Positions 8,605-16,250 of a DNA stretch of 64,000 nucleotides are shown here, piece by piece. The notes under the pieces are model-generated. The model did no database searches and was not told where the DNA came from. It worked only from the letters and a program-made list of their open reading frames with translations. A program made the position numbers and the translations under genes. The stretch comes from Chryseobacterium indologenes (lineage in GTDB: Bacteria; Bacteroidota; Bacteroidia; Flavobacteriales; Weeksellaceae). Position 1 is the stretch's first letter; the number at the start of each line of letters is the position of its first letter. The stretch is taken from positions 62,001 to 126,000 of the forward strand of contig NZ_LJOD01000006.1 of NCBI RefSeq assembly GCF_001295265.1. Direction: 5' to 3'.

Positions 8605-9384
8605 TTATGTCTGATAGTTATCAGGATTGGCGCTTTCCAAATATCCTTGTTCTGCATCTTTTTTCATTGAAGAAACAATATTGGACGGAACCATGTAATG
8701 ATTAAGCATTTTATTTTCGGATTCCTTCATTTTCTCTGCATCACCTGTACAATGATATAATTTAAATAATATTTCGTCTTCTGTTAAGAACTGATATGGG
8801 TCTTTAACGTAATTACTTCTGAAAGCAATAAACTCATTTATTTTTTCAATTGCTTTTTCATATTGCCCGGTATGTATCAGAGAGGAGTAGAGCCTGATAT
8901 AGGTTAGACCAAGCCATTGGCTTACTATTTTTCTTTGATCCTCTTCTGAATATTCATTTCGGCCGGTATCAAAATTATCAATCAGGAATTCAGCCTCCTG
9001 TATGGCTTCCTCGTATCTTTCCTGCTTGTAGTATAAAAGAACTAACCGGAGATACCCCATTTTAAAAGGAGCTTTCTTTTCAGTAGATTCTTTATAATAA
9101 TGTTCTGCAAGATCATCGTTTCCCTGCTTTTCTGCAATCAGTCCTTTAAGCTCAATTGCTTCTGAATAATCAGGATCAATTTCCAGGGCTTTATTGCAGT
9201 ATTCTTCTGCAGCATCAGCTGAATCTGCATCCCAATAAGCACTTGCCAGGAGAGCCAGGTATTTTTTTTCTTTTGGAAATTCATTGTTTAATAGATGCAG
9301 ATTAGCAATAGCCTTTTCTGTTTCACCAAACATCTTCTGATTGCTTATTTTCTGCAGCAATTTTTCTACTTCCTGTTCAGTCAT
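8605..9384 (-). CDS. Tetratricopeptide-repeat protein of the VgrG module
   Basis: A 259-residue soluble protein with helical TPR repeats, the clearest being LALLASAYWDADSADAAEEY followed by CNKALEIDPDYSEAIELKG and YYKQERYEEAIQEAEFLI. TPR proteins bind other proteins. It lies 29 bases downstream of the candidate effector gene on the same strand, which fits an immunity or loading-chaperone role; that is inference from position. It has no signal peptide, so if it is an immunity protein it would act in the cytoplasm or at the inner face of the membrane. Confidence 0.8.
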   Translation of the reverse strand: MTEQEVEKLLQKISNQKMFGETEKAIANLHLLNNEFPKEKKYLALLASAYWDADSADAAEEYCNKALEIDPDYSEAIELKGLIAEKQGNDDLAEHYYKESTEKKAPFKMGYLRLVLLYYKQERYEEAIQEAEFLIDNFDTGRNEYSEEDQRKIVSQWLGLTYIRLYSSLIHTGQYEKAIEKINEFIAFRSNYVKDPYQFLTEDEILFKLYHCTGDAEKMKESENKMLNHYMVPSNIVSSMKKDAEQGYLESANPDNYQT

Positions 9385-9413
9385 TTATCTTTGATTTATT
9401 ATTTAATTACTAT

Positions 9414-10145
9414 TTAGCCCCTAAATGTATTCCCTGGTGGCAATTTGCCATGTGTTGCTATATAAGCATCAATTAAAGCTACTTCTTCCGCACTTGCTGT
9501 TGCATAATTTACGTTTTGTAAATACCATTCATAAGGTAACAATTTTCCGGAAGACAGGCTTAGTAAAATATATTCATCTTTATCTCCCTGATATAGCTGG
9601 AAAATTACCAAATACCTTGAATATACCGATTTAAAAGAGGTCAGCCCGTATTTCCAGATGGCACCGCTTAACATAAATTGATTGACAAACCCGGCTCCGA
9701 ATGTATAATTTCTCATTAAGCCCGGCATTCCGACATGGAGATCATATACGTTATAGATGTTTTTTTGTCTCCTTCTTGTTCTGGGTTTTGTTTGAGGAAT
9801 AGGTATTGGAGGTGCAATCGGGATTGGAATAGGCTCATCAACAGGAATATCTACCGGAGGCGGAACGGGCTTTGGAAGGTTTTCATCAATTGCCGGAGGC
9901 GGAACGGTAATAGGGGGTGCGGTAACATATTCCCATACTACTTTTGCGGCATCAGCAATTGCATTTCCAACAGAAGAAAAGAAACTGCATATTTCGTCCC
10001 AATAGGTGACGACCAATGCGACAACAATCACAACGGCAACAATAGCAAGAATAACCCAGCCAATAGGATTCCATGACATTGAGGTACCCGCTGTTGTTCC
10101 ACCCATGATAAAGCTGCCTGCACCACCTGCTAAAACTAATTCCAT
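9414..10145 (-). CDS. Candidate injected effector with hydrophobic N-terminus and Pro-rich linker
   Basis: A 243-residue protein of unknown family. Residues of about 1-25 are rich in Gly, Ser and Thr (AGGAGSFIMGGTTAGTS). A strongly hydrophobic segment follows (WVILAIVAVVIVVALVVTYW, about residues 31-50). Residues 78-118 form a Pro/Ile/Val-rich linker, and a basic patch (TKPRTRRRQK) leads into a compact C-terminal domain of about 115 residues ending KLPPGNTFRG. It sits 10 bases after a PAAR-like DUF4280 gene and two genes after vgrG, the usual place for cargo. This layout suggests a secreted effector, possibly membrane-targeting. No catalytic motif could be identified. Confidence 0.7.
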   Translation of the reverse strand: MELVLAGGAGSFIMGGTTAGTSMSWNPIGWVILAIVAVVIVVALVVTYWDEICSFFSSVGNAIADAAKVVWEYVTAPPITVPPPAIDENLPKPVPPPVDIPVDEPIPIPIAPPIPIPQTKPRTRRRQKNIYNVYDLHVGMPGLMRNYTFGAGFVNQFMLSGAIWKYGLTSFKSVYSRYLVIFQLYQGDKDEYILLSLSSGKLLPYEWYLQNVNYATASAEEVALIDAYIATHGKLPPGNTFRG

Positions 10146-10155
10146 ATTGATAATT

Positions 10156-10488
10156 TTATAATTGACCTGAATTTTTACAACTAATTATTCCCCCGAATGG
10201 GCAAATGCATTTTGAAATATCTGATAAAGGCTTTTTGTCTGAAATTTTAATTTTGGGTACTGTTTTTATCCATGTTAACGGAACACCCGAAAGTTCAAGG
10301 TTCAGACGGCAGATTCCCTTTAAACTGCACAATCCGAAATTGGGTATGTTCAGCCCAGCTATATTATCCTTATCGGTAGCAAATTTTCCATCGCGAAGTT
10401 TGATCTTTGGATTGGAAGTTACAATCAGTGTTGATTTTAATAATCCTTTATCGCAATCCAGAATAGCCTGATCTTTAATGTATTCCAT
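10156..10488 (-). CDS. PAAR-like DUF4280 tip protein
   Basis: A 110-residue protein with the DUF4280 pattern: early Cys (ILDCDKG), a central CSLKGICRLNLE segment, and a Cys-rich end (SKCICPFGGIISCKNSGQ). DUF4280 proteins are PAAR-like sharpening tips that cap VgrG spikes and often recruit effectors. The gene starts one base after the vgrG stop codon and is followed after 10 bases by the candidate effector, so the three are almost certainly co-translated. Confidence 0.85.
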   Translation of the reverse strand: MEYIKDQAILDCDKGLLKSTLIVTSNPKIKLRDGKFATDKDNIAGLNIPNFGLCSLKGICRLNLELSGVPLTWIKTVPKIKISDKKPLSDISKCICPFGGIISCKNSGQL

Positions 10489-10489
10489 T

Positions 10490-12658
10490 TTAAGTAAGTT
10501 TTACCTCAATTCCACCTTTTACATGAATGTTTTGATCATTCCTTATCGTAATATCTCCGCCTTTGGATGTAATATCTATCGTACCTGCTCCTCCTGCTTT
10601 TTCTGACGGAGTGGCATTCATCGTTATATTATTCCCTCCGGTAACAGTAATATCTTTTCCCGAAACAGAAATGGTACCATCATCTTTCATTGAAAAAGAA
10701 CTGCTTCCAATGGTTATGGTAAGACTTTTATTACCGGTAAGATTAATATTACCCTCATTATCCATTTCAAATATTGATTTTGCAGGGCTGCTTTCTTCTG
10801 CTCCTACATGTATGGAGCTTTTGCTTCCTGCATTAATAGTATGATTGGTATTGGCACTGGTGGTAGCATTTCCTGTTCCGTCAAAATTCATATTGGCGCC
10901 TCCCTGATCCTTCAGGTTCATAGATCCTGCCCCGTTATCATATTTCAGCTCAGCACCGCTTCTTCCGCTAAAGCTCATAATATTGTTCCCGTTTCCGCCG
11001 CCGCTTCCGATATTTCCGTGGAACATTCCGCCCATAACGAAAGGCCGGTCGGGATGCTGATGCACAAAATTCACTACAATCTGGTCACCAACCTCCGGAA
11101 CAGACATGAATCCCCGGTTTTTACTGACTTTATCACTGCTTCCTGCATCCGGGGTCATAACGCGTATGAATTCTGTGGTATCCGGACCTTTCTGCCAGTC
11201 AAGCTGAACCTGTACACGACCCTGGTTTAAAGGATCCGTATTAGAAATAACCTTGCCCAGCTGAGGGTCTGCTCTGGGAATATGAAATTCGGGACGGGGC
11301 ATAAATCCCGTATCCGCAGCAATTGCTCCGAAATTTCCCGTGTAATAGCCTCTTGCATCTACTTCATGACTGACTTCTGTGATCATTAGTTTCGTGAAAT
11401 AGACTGTTTGATTGCTGTCTGCTTTCCTCATTTCAATATCAGCAGTGCATCCCGGATATAAAAACGGAACGGTGGTGCTTCCCGATGTAATGAATACGTC
11501 CACAGCTTTGCTTCCTGCTGTACCTTTTTGTGAGGCATCAATATCCATAAAACTGGAAGCCTTGATGGGAGCTACACGCAGAGAAGGGGTGGTAAAGGTT
11601 TTTTCTGATATTTCGTAAGCCCGTCTGGCAATATCTGAATGATGGTTTATTTTGGAGCTGCCCGTAGTGAGCTTCTCATCTTTACTGCTGTTATAGCCAT
11701 AAAAAGTGGGATTAACGTGCTGAGCTCTCATGTTGATCCGGATATCATTCACATTGCTTCCATACATTAGCTGAACAGGCTTTTCCTGAGGCGGAAGTTT
11801 TCCGAAATGAAGGACTTCACCATCATAGTAAAACTGTTCACCATAAGCTTCTGCTATTCTGGCAAGATAATTATAATGAGTTTCCTCGTATTGAGAACTG
11901 TATGAGACATTTCCATGCTGGGCATCTACCCTGAAATCGAATTTACTGGAACCAAGCCCTTCTTTGATAACCTGATCTGCAATGTTGTTCAGGCTTATTT
12001 CCTGTTTCCCTCCGAAACTCTGGATGTGTGGTGCAGCATCCAGAAGTACTGTAGGGCTGTATCCTGTAAGAACAATATTTCCCAGGCTGCCTTTATCCTG
12101 GCAGAAGCCTACTTCCGTAATCACTCCTACGAAATTCCTTTCCGGACTGTCTTCTACGTCTTTATACTTGAAAACAACTGTTATTCTTTTTCCAAGAAAA
12201 CTCTGTGCCTGTTCCAGATTATGATTTTCGGCGTCTCCTAAAGTATCATGAGCCAGCATAAGGCTGAACTCATGGTGTTTCACAGCACTTTGTGTAAGTT
12301 TAAAATGTTTAAAATGTTTAATAATTCTGCCTTCAACAATAATGTCGAGCTTCACTACTCTGTTGATTCCCATGATTTCACTTTTCGGGATCGCTCCTGC
12401 ATTATGAATTTTAGAAGTGGGTTGTTGGGACCATACCTTACTTTCACTGACCAACGAGGTGTTGGACTGTGAAGCCTGATTCATAAAGGTATTAGGAGAG
12501 GAGAGAGGCTGTTGGCCTGTCTGCTGCATTTTTTTTGGTTTCTGAGAGGCTTTTTCTGCCGTTTCTCCGGATTGTTGTATTTCCGGAATTTCCAGACCGG
12601 ATAAATCGTTGGGGGATTTCCGGATCGGACTTTTTGAAAATTTATGGTCTTGAGACAT
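10490..12658 (-). CDS. vgrG: VgrG-family spike protein (contractile injection system)
   Basis: Trimeric puncturing spike of a type VI-like contractile system. I chose the ATG at 12658 (MSQDHKFSKSP); a longer frame reaches 12733. Residues of about 1-95 are a low-complexity Gln/Ser/Lys/Pro extension. The gp27-like part follows (KLDIIVEGRIIKHFKHFKL, then YNYLARIAEAYGEQFYYDGE), then the gp5 OB-fold with LNQGRVQVQLDWQ and HQHPDRPFVMGG. A repetitive beta-helix follows (GNINLTGNKSLTITIGSSS to IHVKGGIEVKL). No C-terminal toxin domain is fused, so cargo should travel on the DUF4280 tip. No sheath, tube or baseplate genes occur in this window. T6SS subtype iii is expected for this phylum; an extracellular injection system is a less likely alternative. 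Confidence 0.92.
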   Translation of the reverse strand: MSQDHKFSKSPIRKSPNDLSGLEIPEIQQSGETAEKASQKPKKMQQTGQQPLSSPNTFMNQASQSNTSLVSESKVWSQQPTSKIHNAGAIPKSEIMGINRVVKLDIIVEGRIIKHFKHFKLTQSAVKHHEFSLMLAHDTLGDAENHNLEQAQSFLGKRITVVFKYKDVEDSPERNFVGVITEVGFCQDKGSLGNIVLTGYSPTVLLDAAPHIQSFGGKQEISLNNIADQVIKEGLGSSKFDFRVDAQHGNVSYSSQYEETHYNYLARIAEAYGEQFYYDGEVLHFGKLPPQEKPVQLMYGSNVNDIRINMRAQHVNPTFYGYNSSKDEKLTTGSSKINHHSDIARRAYEISEKTFTTPSLRVAPIKASSFMDIDASQKGTAGSKAVDVFITSGSTTVPFLYPGCTADIEMRKADSNQTVYFTKLMITEVSHEVDARGYYTGNFGAIAADTGFMPRPEFHIPRADPQLGKVISNTDPLNQGRVQVQLDWQKGPDTTEFIRVMTPDAGSSDKVSKNRGFMSVPEVGDQIVVNFVHQHPDRPFVMGGMFHGNIGSGGGNGNNIMSFSGRSGAELKYDNGAGSMNLKDQGGANMNFDGTGNATTSANTNHTINAGSKSSIHVGAEESSPAKSIFEMDNEGNINLTGNKSLTITIGSSSFSMKDDGTISVSGKDITVTGGNNITMNATPSEKAGGAGTIDITSKGGDITIRNDQNIHVKGGIEVKLT

Positions 12659-12926
12659 AACATATTTTTTCTGGATTGGGGTAGAAAGGTGCAGTGTGAA
12701 AACTGCGTCTGGCATTTGTGTTAGTCCTTTCATGAAAAAATATGTTCTGACAATGAAACCGGAAAATATCTTCTATGGCAGGTTTATCGTACGTTCTTCA
12801 AATATTCAGTATTCATCCTTGTTGTTTAAAAAAAAATATTGGTTTAAAATTAATCTTCTGTTGAGAAGTTTTTAACTTTATGTAAATCAATAGTTTGTTT
12901 GATTTTTAAAATCACATCTATGTGAA

Positions 12927-12934
12927 CAAATATA
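12927..12934 (-). promoter_or_regulatory. Possible -7 element for the vgrG operon
   Basis: The minus strand reads TATATTTG. It would give a leader of about 265 bases before the vgrG ATG, longer than for other genes here, so the assignment is tentative. Confidence 0.35.
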
Positions 12935-13081
12935 AAGAATCTATCCCCTAATTAATAAAATATGGAATGGTATTTTGAAATTTGTAGTAGTTTTACTACT
13001 AACGGTTGTTAGGGAAATGTTTGTGATGAAAGTGATAGAAATATTTTGCTATAAAATAAGGTCAGTCAATAGATATTGAAT

Positions 13082-13089
13082 TAATTTTG
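13082..13089 (+). promoter_or_regulatory. Possible -7 element for the Rossmann gene
   Basis: TAATTTTG matches TAnnTTTG about 125 bases before the ATG at 13215. The distance makes it a moderate candidate. Confidence 0.4.
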
Positions 13090-13214
13090 TAAGGGAATAA
13101 CTAAGCTGGAAATTTGAAGATGGAGATTGTACGGTTATTCCGGTCTTTACAATTTCAGGCAGGTAATTAATTTATATTTTACAAGCCTGAGTTTTCAGCA
13201 ATTATCCATTCAAT

Positions 13215-13979
13215 ATGAAGAAAATAGGAATCATTGGTTGCGGCTGGCTCGGATCCAGAATTGCAGAATCCCTGTCAGGGAGATATATCATATATACTAC
13301 AGCAACTACAGAGGGAAAAATTAAGGAGCTGAATTCTAAAGGATTTAATGCCATTCTTGCGAGCTTCCCGGATTATCAGCTGGATGAGAGCATTCCACAG
13401 TGGAGTGTAATCAGTCAGCTGGATGCATTAATCATTACGATCCCGCTTTCAGGAAAAAGTTGTTGTGTGAGCTCTTTGTACAACAGAATACAGCATTTGT
13501 TATCATTTACAGGAGATTTCAAAGGACAGATGTTTGTGATGAGTTCCACAGGGGTTTATCCTGATCTTCCAAAAGAATTTACAGAAGATGATCTTTCAGT
13601 AGTTTCTGTTTCCGGAGAAAGAATGATCCGGAATAAATATCCTCAGGCTAATATTCTGAGACTGGGCGGACTTATGGGAGACAACAGACTTCTTAAAAAT
13701 TATAACGTTTCTGATCTGGAAGCTCCGGTAAACCACGTTCATTATGCAGATATATGCTCTGTAATTTCAAAAATGACAGAGAAGGGAGCGGAAGGAAAGC
13801 TTTATAATGTGACGGCTCCTTTTCATCCTTCAAAAGCGGCTGTAATTCAGGCACAGAAGAATTTACCGTTTTCCGGTGAGAGGGAAGCTGAAGGCAGGAA
13901 GATCCTTTCATCGAAACTAGCTTCTGAGCTGGATTTTGAATTTAAATATCCGGACCCGTGTTATTTTCATGACGTTTAA
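13215..13979 (+). CDS. NAD(P)-binding Rossmann protein, YeeZ-like
   Basis: A 254-residue cytosolic protein starting with a dinucleotide-binding motif (KKIGIIGCGWLGSRIAESL). FVMSSTGVYPD and ILRLGGLMGDNR are typical of extended-SDR or epimerase-like proteins of the YeeZ group. The usual catalytic YxxxK of classical SDRs is not evident, so the reaction is unknown. It appears monocistronic, and the start at 13215 places the glycine motif at the N-terminus as expected. Confidence 0.85.
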   Translation: MKKIGIIGCGWLGSRIAESLSGRYIIYTTATTEGKIKELNSKGFNAILASFPDYQLDESIPQWSVISQLDALIITIPLSGKSCCVSSLYNRIQHLLSFTGDFKGQMFVMSSTGVYPDLPKEFTEDDLSVVSVSGERMIRNKYPQANILRLGGLMGDNRLLKNYNVSDLEAPVNHVHYADICSVISKMTEKGAEGKLYNVTAPFHPSKAAVIQAQKNLPFSGEREAEGRKILSSKLASELDFEFKYPDPCYFHDV

Positions 13980-14104
13980 AAACTTTATAAATATTTTTTT
14001 TACCAGTTATTTCACAGCCGTCCTTATGAAATCTACCATATATGGTTAATAGAGGCTAAATAAAACATACACCATAATCTCTGCACGAAAAAGCACATAA
14101 AAAA

Positions 14105-14130
14105 ACCTTACAGATTTAAGCCTGTAAGGT
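14105..14130 (-). terminator. Terminator after the unknown gene at 14155
   Basis: ACCTTACAG and CTGTAAGGT form a perfect nine-base stem; on the minus strand it is followed by a T run. It ends the udp transcription unit. Confidence 0.75.
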
Positions 14131-14154
14131 GTTATGATATTTCAATGCTGAAAA

Positions 14155-14673
14155 TTATTTTTTTGCTTGAATCAAAGTATAAGCTCTGTCCGAAACGGGA
14201 TAAGAATGAAACAGGTCATACATGGCAAGCCAGTCGAAATTCAGGCCGAAGTTCTTTTTAGCTTCTTTAATGTTTTCAAAATTATTTCCGGTAAACTGAT
14301 TTTCGTTGTTCACCAGAGGATTCTTAATGATCCTGCCGTCAAGAACCTGCATAAAACAATAATCTACGGGCATATCCGCCCATTCGGAACTGTGCTCAAT
14401 AATAAAATTTTCGAGTTGATGATCTCTGATCATTTTAAAAATATCTACTTCACAGTGATCATTGTCCCGGTCATACGGATAGCTTTCAAAATCATCTTCA
14501 GATTCCAGATGCCTGATATAGTCACTTACCTGATCGAAATTTTCTATTCCCTCAAAACGGGGACAGGACATATTGAACGGAACAAAGGTGAAATCATTCA
14601 CCTCAAAATGAACAACTTCCTTCCCTAAATCAAGTTTTTTATTGATGATAAGACAAGTAATATCCTGGCCCAT
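14155..14673 (-). CDS. Unknown protein downstream of udp
   Basis: A 172-residue acidic cytosolic protein that I cannot assign to a family. The ATG at 14673 (MGQDITCLIINKKLDLGKE) is preferred to an upstream TTG. It is rich in Asp, Glu and aromatic residues with no membrane segment. It begins seven bases after the udp stop codon on the same strand, so it is translated from the udp mRNA. Confidence 0.75.
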   Translation of the reverse strand: MGQDITCLIINKKLDLGKEVVHFEVNDFTFVPFNMSCPRFEGIENFDQVSDYIRHLESEDDFESYPYDRDNDHCEVDIFKMIRDHQLENFIIEHSSEWADMPVDYCFMQVLDGRIIKNPLVNNENQFTGNNFENIKEAKKNFGLNFDWLAMYDLFHSYPVSDRAYTLIQAKK

Positions 14674-14679
14674 GAGCAA

Positions 14680-15534
14680 TTATTTAATGATTCTGTCAAG
14701 CACCCAGGTAATCAGGTTCTTTTCAGAAGCATGGTGGTCTGCAGAGAATTCTCCACGTCTTCTGTTAGCAATTACGTTGTTTACGGTGATGGCTTTGTGG
14801 CCTAATAATTTGGATAGAGCGTAGATGGCAGAAGTTTCCATTTCGAAATTGGTGATGCCAAGATCATTCAATGTTTCCAGGAATTGATCATCTACTGCTT
14901 TCAGACGAAGCTGTCTTCCCTGAGGAGCATAGAATCCCGGGAAAGTAGCCGTATTTCCGTGATATTTGGCATCTTTGTAGTATTCACCCAGCTCTTCAGC
15001 CCAGTCTGAAAAATAAAGCATCGGCTTGATTCTTTCATAAGGGAACTTTTCCAGGAAGCTTCTGGAGAATTCATTCTCGAAATTATAATCCTGGTAGAAA
15101 TGCATAAGACCGTCCAGTCCAACTACATTCCGGGTAACAAGCATATTATCAACCTGTACATCAGGATTTACACTTCCGCAGGTTCCCATACGGAATAATT
15201 CAAGGGATTTATGTTCTGTTTTGAATTCTTTATTCTTTAGATCGATGTTCACCAGCGCATCCAGCTCGTTCATAACGATATCAATGTTCTCAGTTCCGAT
15301 TCCGGTAGACATTACGGTGATTCTTTCTCCGCGAAGGGTTCCTGTATGCGTATAGAATTCTCTTTTATTTTTTTTGATTTCAACCTTGTCAAAATACATT
15401 GAAACTTTTGCCACTCTGTCAGGATCTCCTACAAGGATAATCTTGTCAGCAATATCTTCAGGTAAAAGATTCAGGTGGTATACACTTCCGTCTTCATTCA
15501 GAACAAGTTCTGAAGCAGCAAGTTTGTTTAGCAT
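14680..15534 (-). CDS. udp: Uridine/nucleoside phosphorylase
   Basis: Phosphorolysis of uridine (or a related nucleoside) to base and ribose-1-phosphate for salvage. The 284-residue PNP/UDP-family protein shows ILVGDPDRVAKVS (phosphate site), MSTGIGTENIDIVMNEL, RMGTCGSVNPDVQVD and the substrate-site NFEMETSAIYALSKLLG. It is followed after seven bases by an unknown acidic protein. Confidence 0.9.
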   Translation of the reverse strand: MLNKLAASELVLNEDGSVYHLNLLPEDIADKIILVGDPDRVAKVSMYFDKVEIKKNKREFYTHTGTLRGERITVMSTGIGTENIDIVMNELDALVNIDLKNKEFKTEHKSLELFRMGTCGSVNPDVQVDNMLVTRNVVGLDGLMHFYQDYNFENEFSRSFLEKFPYERIKPMLYFSDWAEELGEYYKDAKYHGNTATFPGFYAPQGRQLRLKAVDDQFLETLNDLGITNFEMETSAIYALSKLLGHKAITVNNVIANRRRGEFSADHHASEKNLITWVLDRIIK

Positions 15535-15560
15535 AATATGTATATTTTATTTTTTTAATT

Positions 15561-16019
15561 TTAATTAATGAAAATGGCTTCTTTATAGGGAGATGATACC
15601 AGTTCATAAAGGGAGCCATATTCCTCCACAATTCTTTTCTGACCCTGGATTACTTCATATACCGTAATGGTGGTCTTTTCAAAATCCTTAGGATCTTTCC
15701 TCTGGGAAGTAATCTCATAGAAATGGTCTCCTTTTTTAAGAACAGAAATGAGTTCTTCCTTGGTAGAATTGTTAGATTTCATCATTCCGGGAAATTCCAT
15801 AACAATATCCTTAAGTTCATTATATTTTTTATACGGTTTTGTACTTCCGTTGGAATAAACATAAACATTGGGTATATCTTTATCTTTTTCCAGGCGGATC
15901 AGATAATAATCACTGCCTTTTTTCTCCGCGTACACAGCCATTTCCTGTGGTTTTTTCTGCGAAAATGCAGAAAGAGAAAGGAAGCTTGCTGCAAAGGCAA
16001 ACAATAATTTTATTTTCAT
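15561..16019 (-). CDS. Small secreted protein of unknown function
   Basis: A 152-residue protein with a clear signal peptide (MKIKLLFAFAASFLSLSAFS) when started at the ATG at 16019; a longer in-frame start would bury it. The mature part is Lys/Glu/Tyr-rich with a DYYLIRLEKDKDIPNVYVYS segment. There is no lipobox and no T9SS tail, so it is probably periplasmic. Whether it is co-transcribed with udp 26 bases downstream is unclear. I do not recognise the family. Confidence 0.75.
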   Translation of the reverse strand: MKIKLLFAFAASFLSLSAFSQKKPQEMAVYAEKKGSDYYLIRLEKDKDIPNVYVYSNGSTKPYKKYNELKDIVMEFPGMMKSNNSTKEELISVLKKGDHFYEITSQRKDPKDFEKTTITVYEVIQGQKRIVEEYGSLYELVSSPYKEAIFIN

Positions 16020-16228
16020 ATGACTATTTTCGTTTTTGATGTTGAATTTAATTAAAAATATCCGCTCCCCAATACCCCTTCCCATTATTTTTTACCGGCA
16101 ATTTAGAATATCCGTTTCTTTAAGAAGAATGAATTTTGATTTCGGGGTTTAAAATTAGTAAAAAATCTCCTATTTAAAATATAAACATTTTTTAATCTGT
16201 AATTAAAATTGGGATAACATCTGATCAA

Positions 16229-16236
16229 TAGTTTTG
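16229..16236 (+). promoter_or_regulatory. -7 promoter element of the cytochrome c peroxidase gene
   Basis: TAGTTTTG matches TAnnTTTG and ends 15 bases before the ATG at 16251. The same octamer precedes the next gene. Confidence 0.65.
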
Positions 16237-16250
16237 CTGCTAAAAAATTC

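Larger units (their letters stand above)
12659..13214. other. Divergent intergenic region upstream of vgrG
   Basis: About 550 bases with no supported gene, very AT-rich. It holds a TAnnTTTG match toward vgrG and one toward the Rossmann gene. The first 75 bases after 12658 could be an upstream extension of vgrG. I see no repeat, RNA gene or recombination site. Confidence 0.6.
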
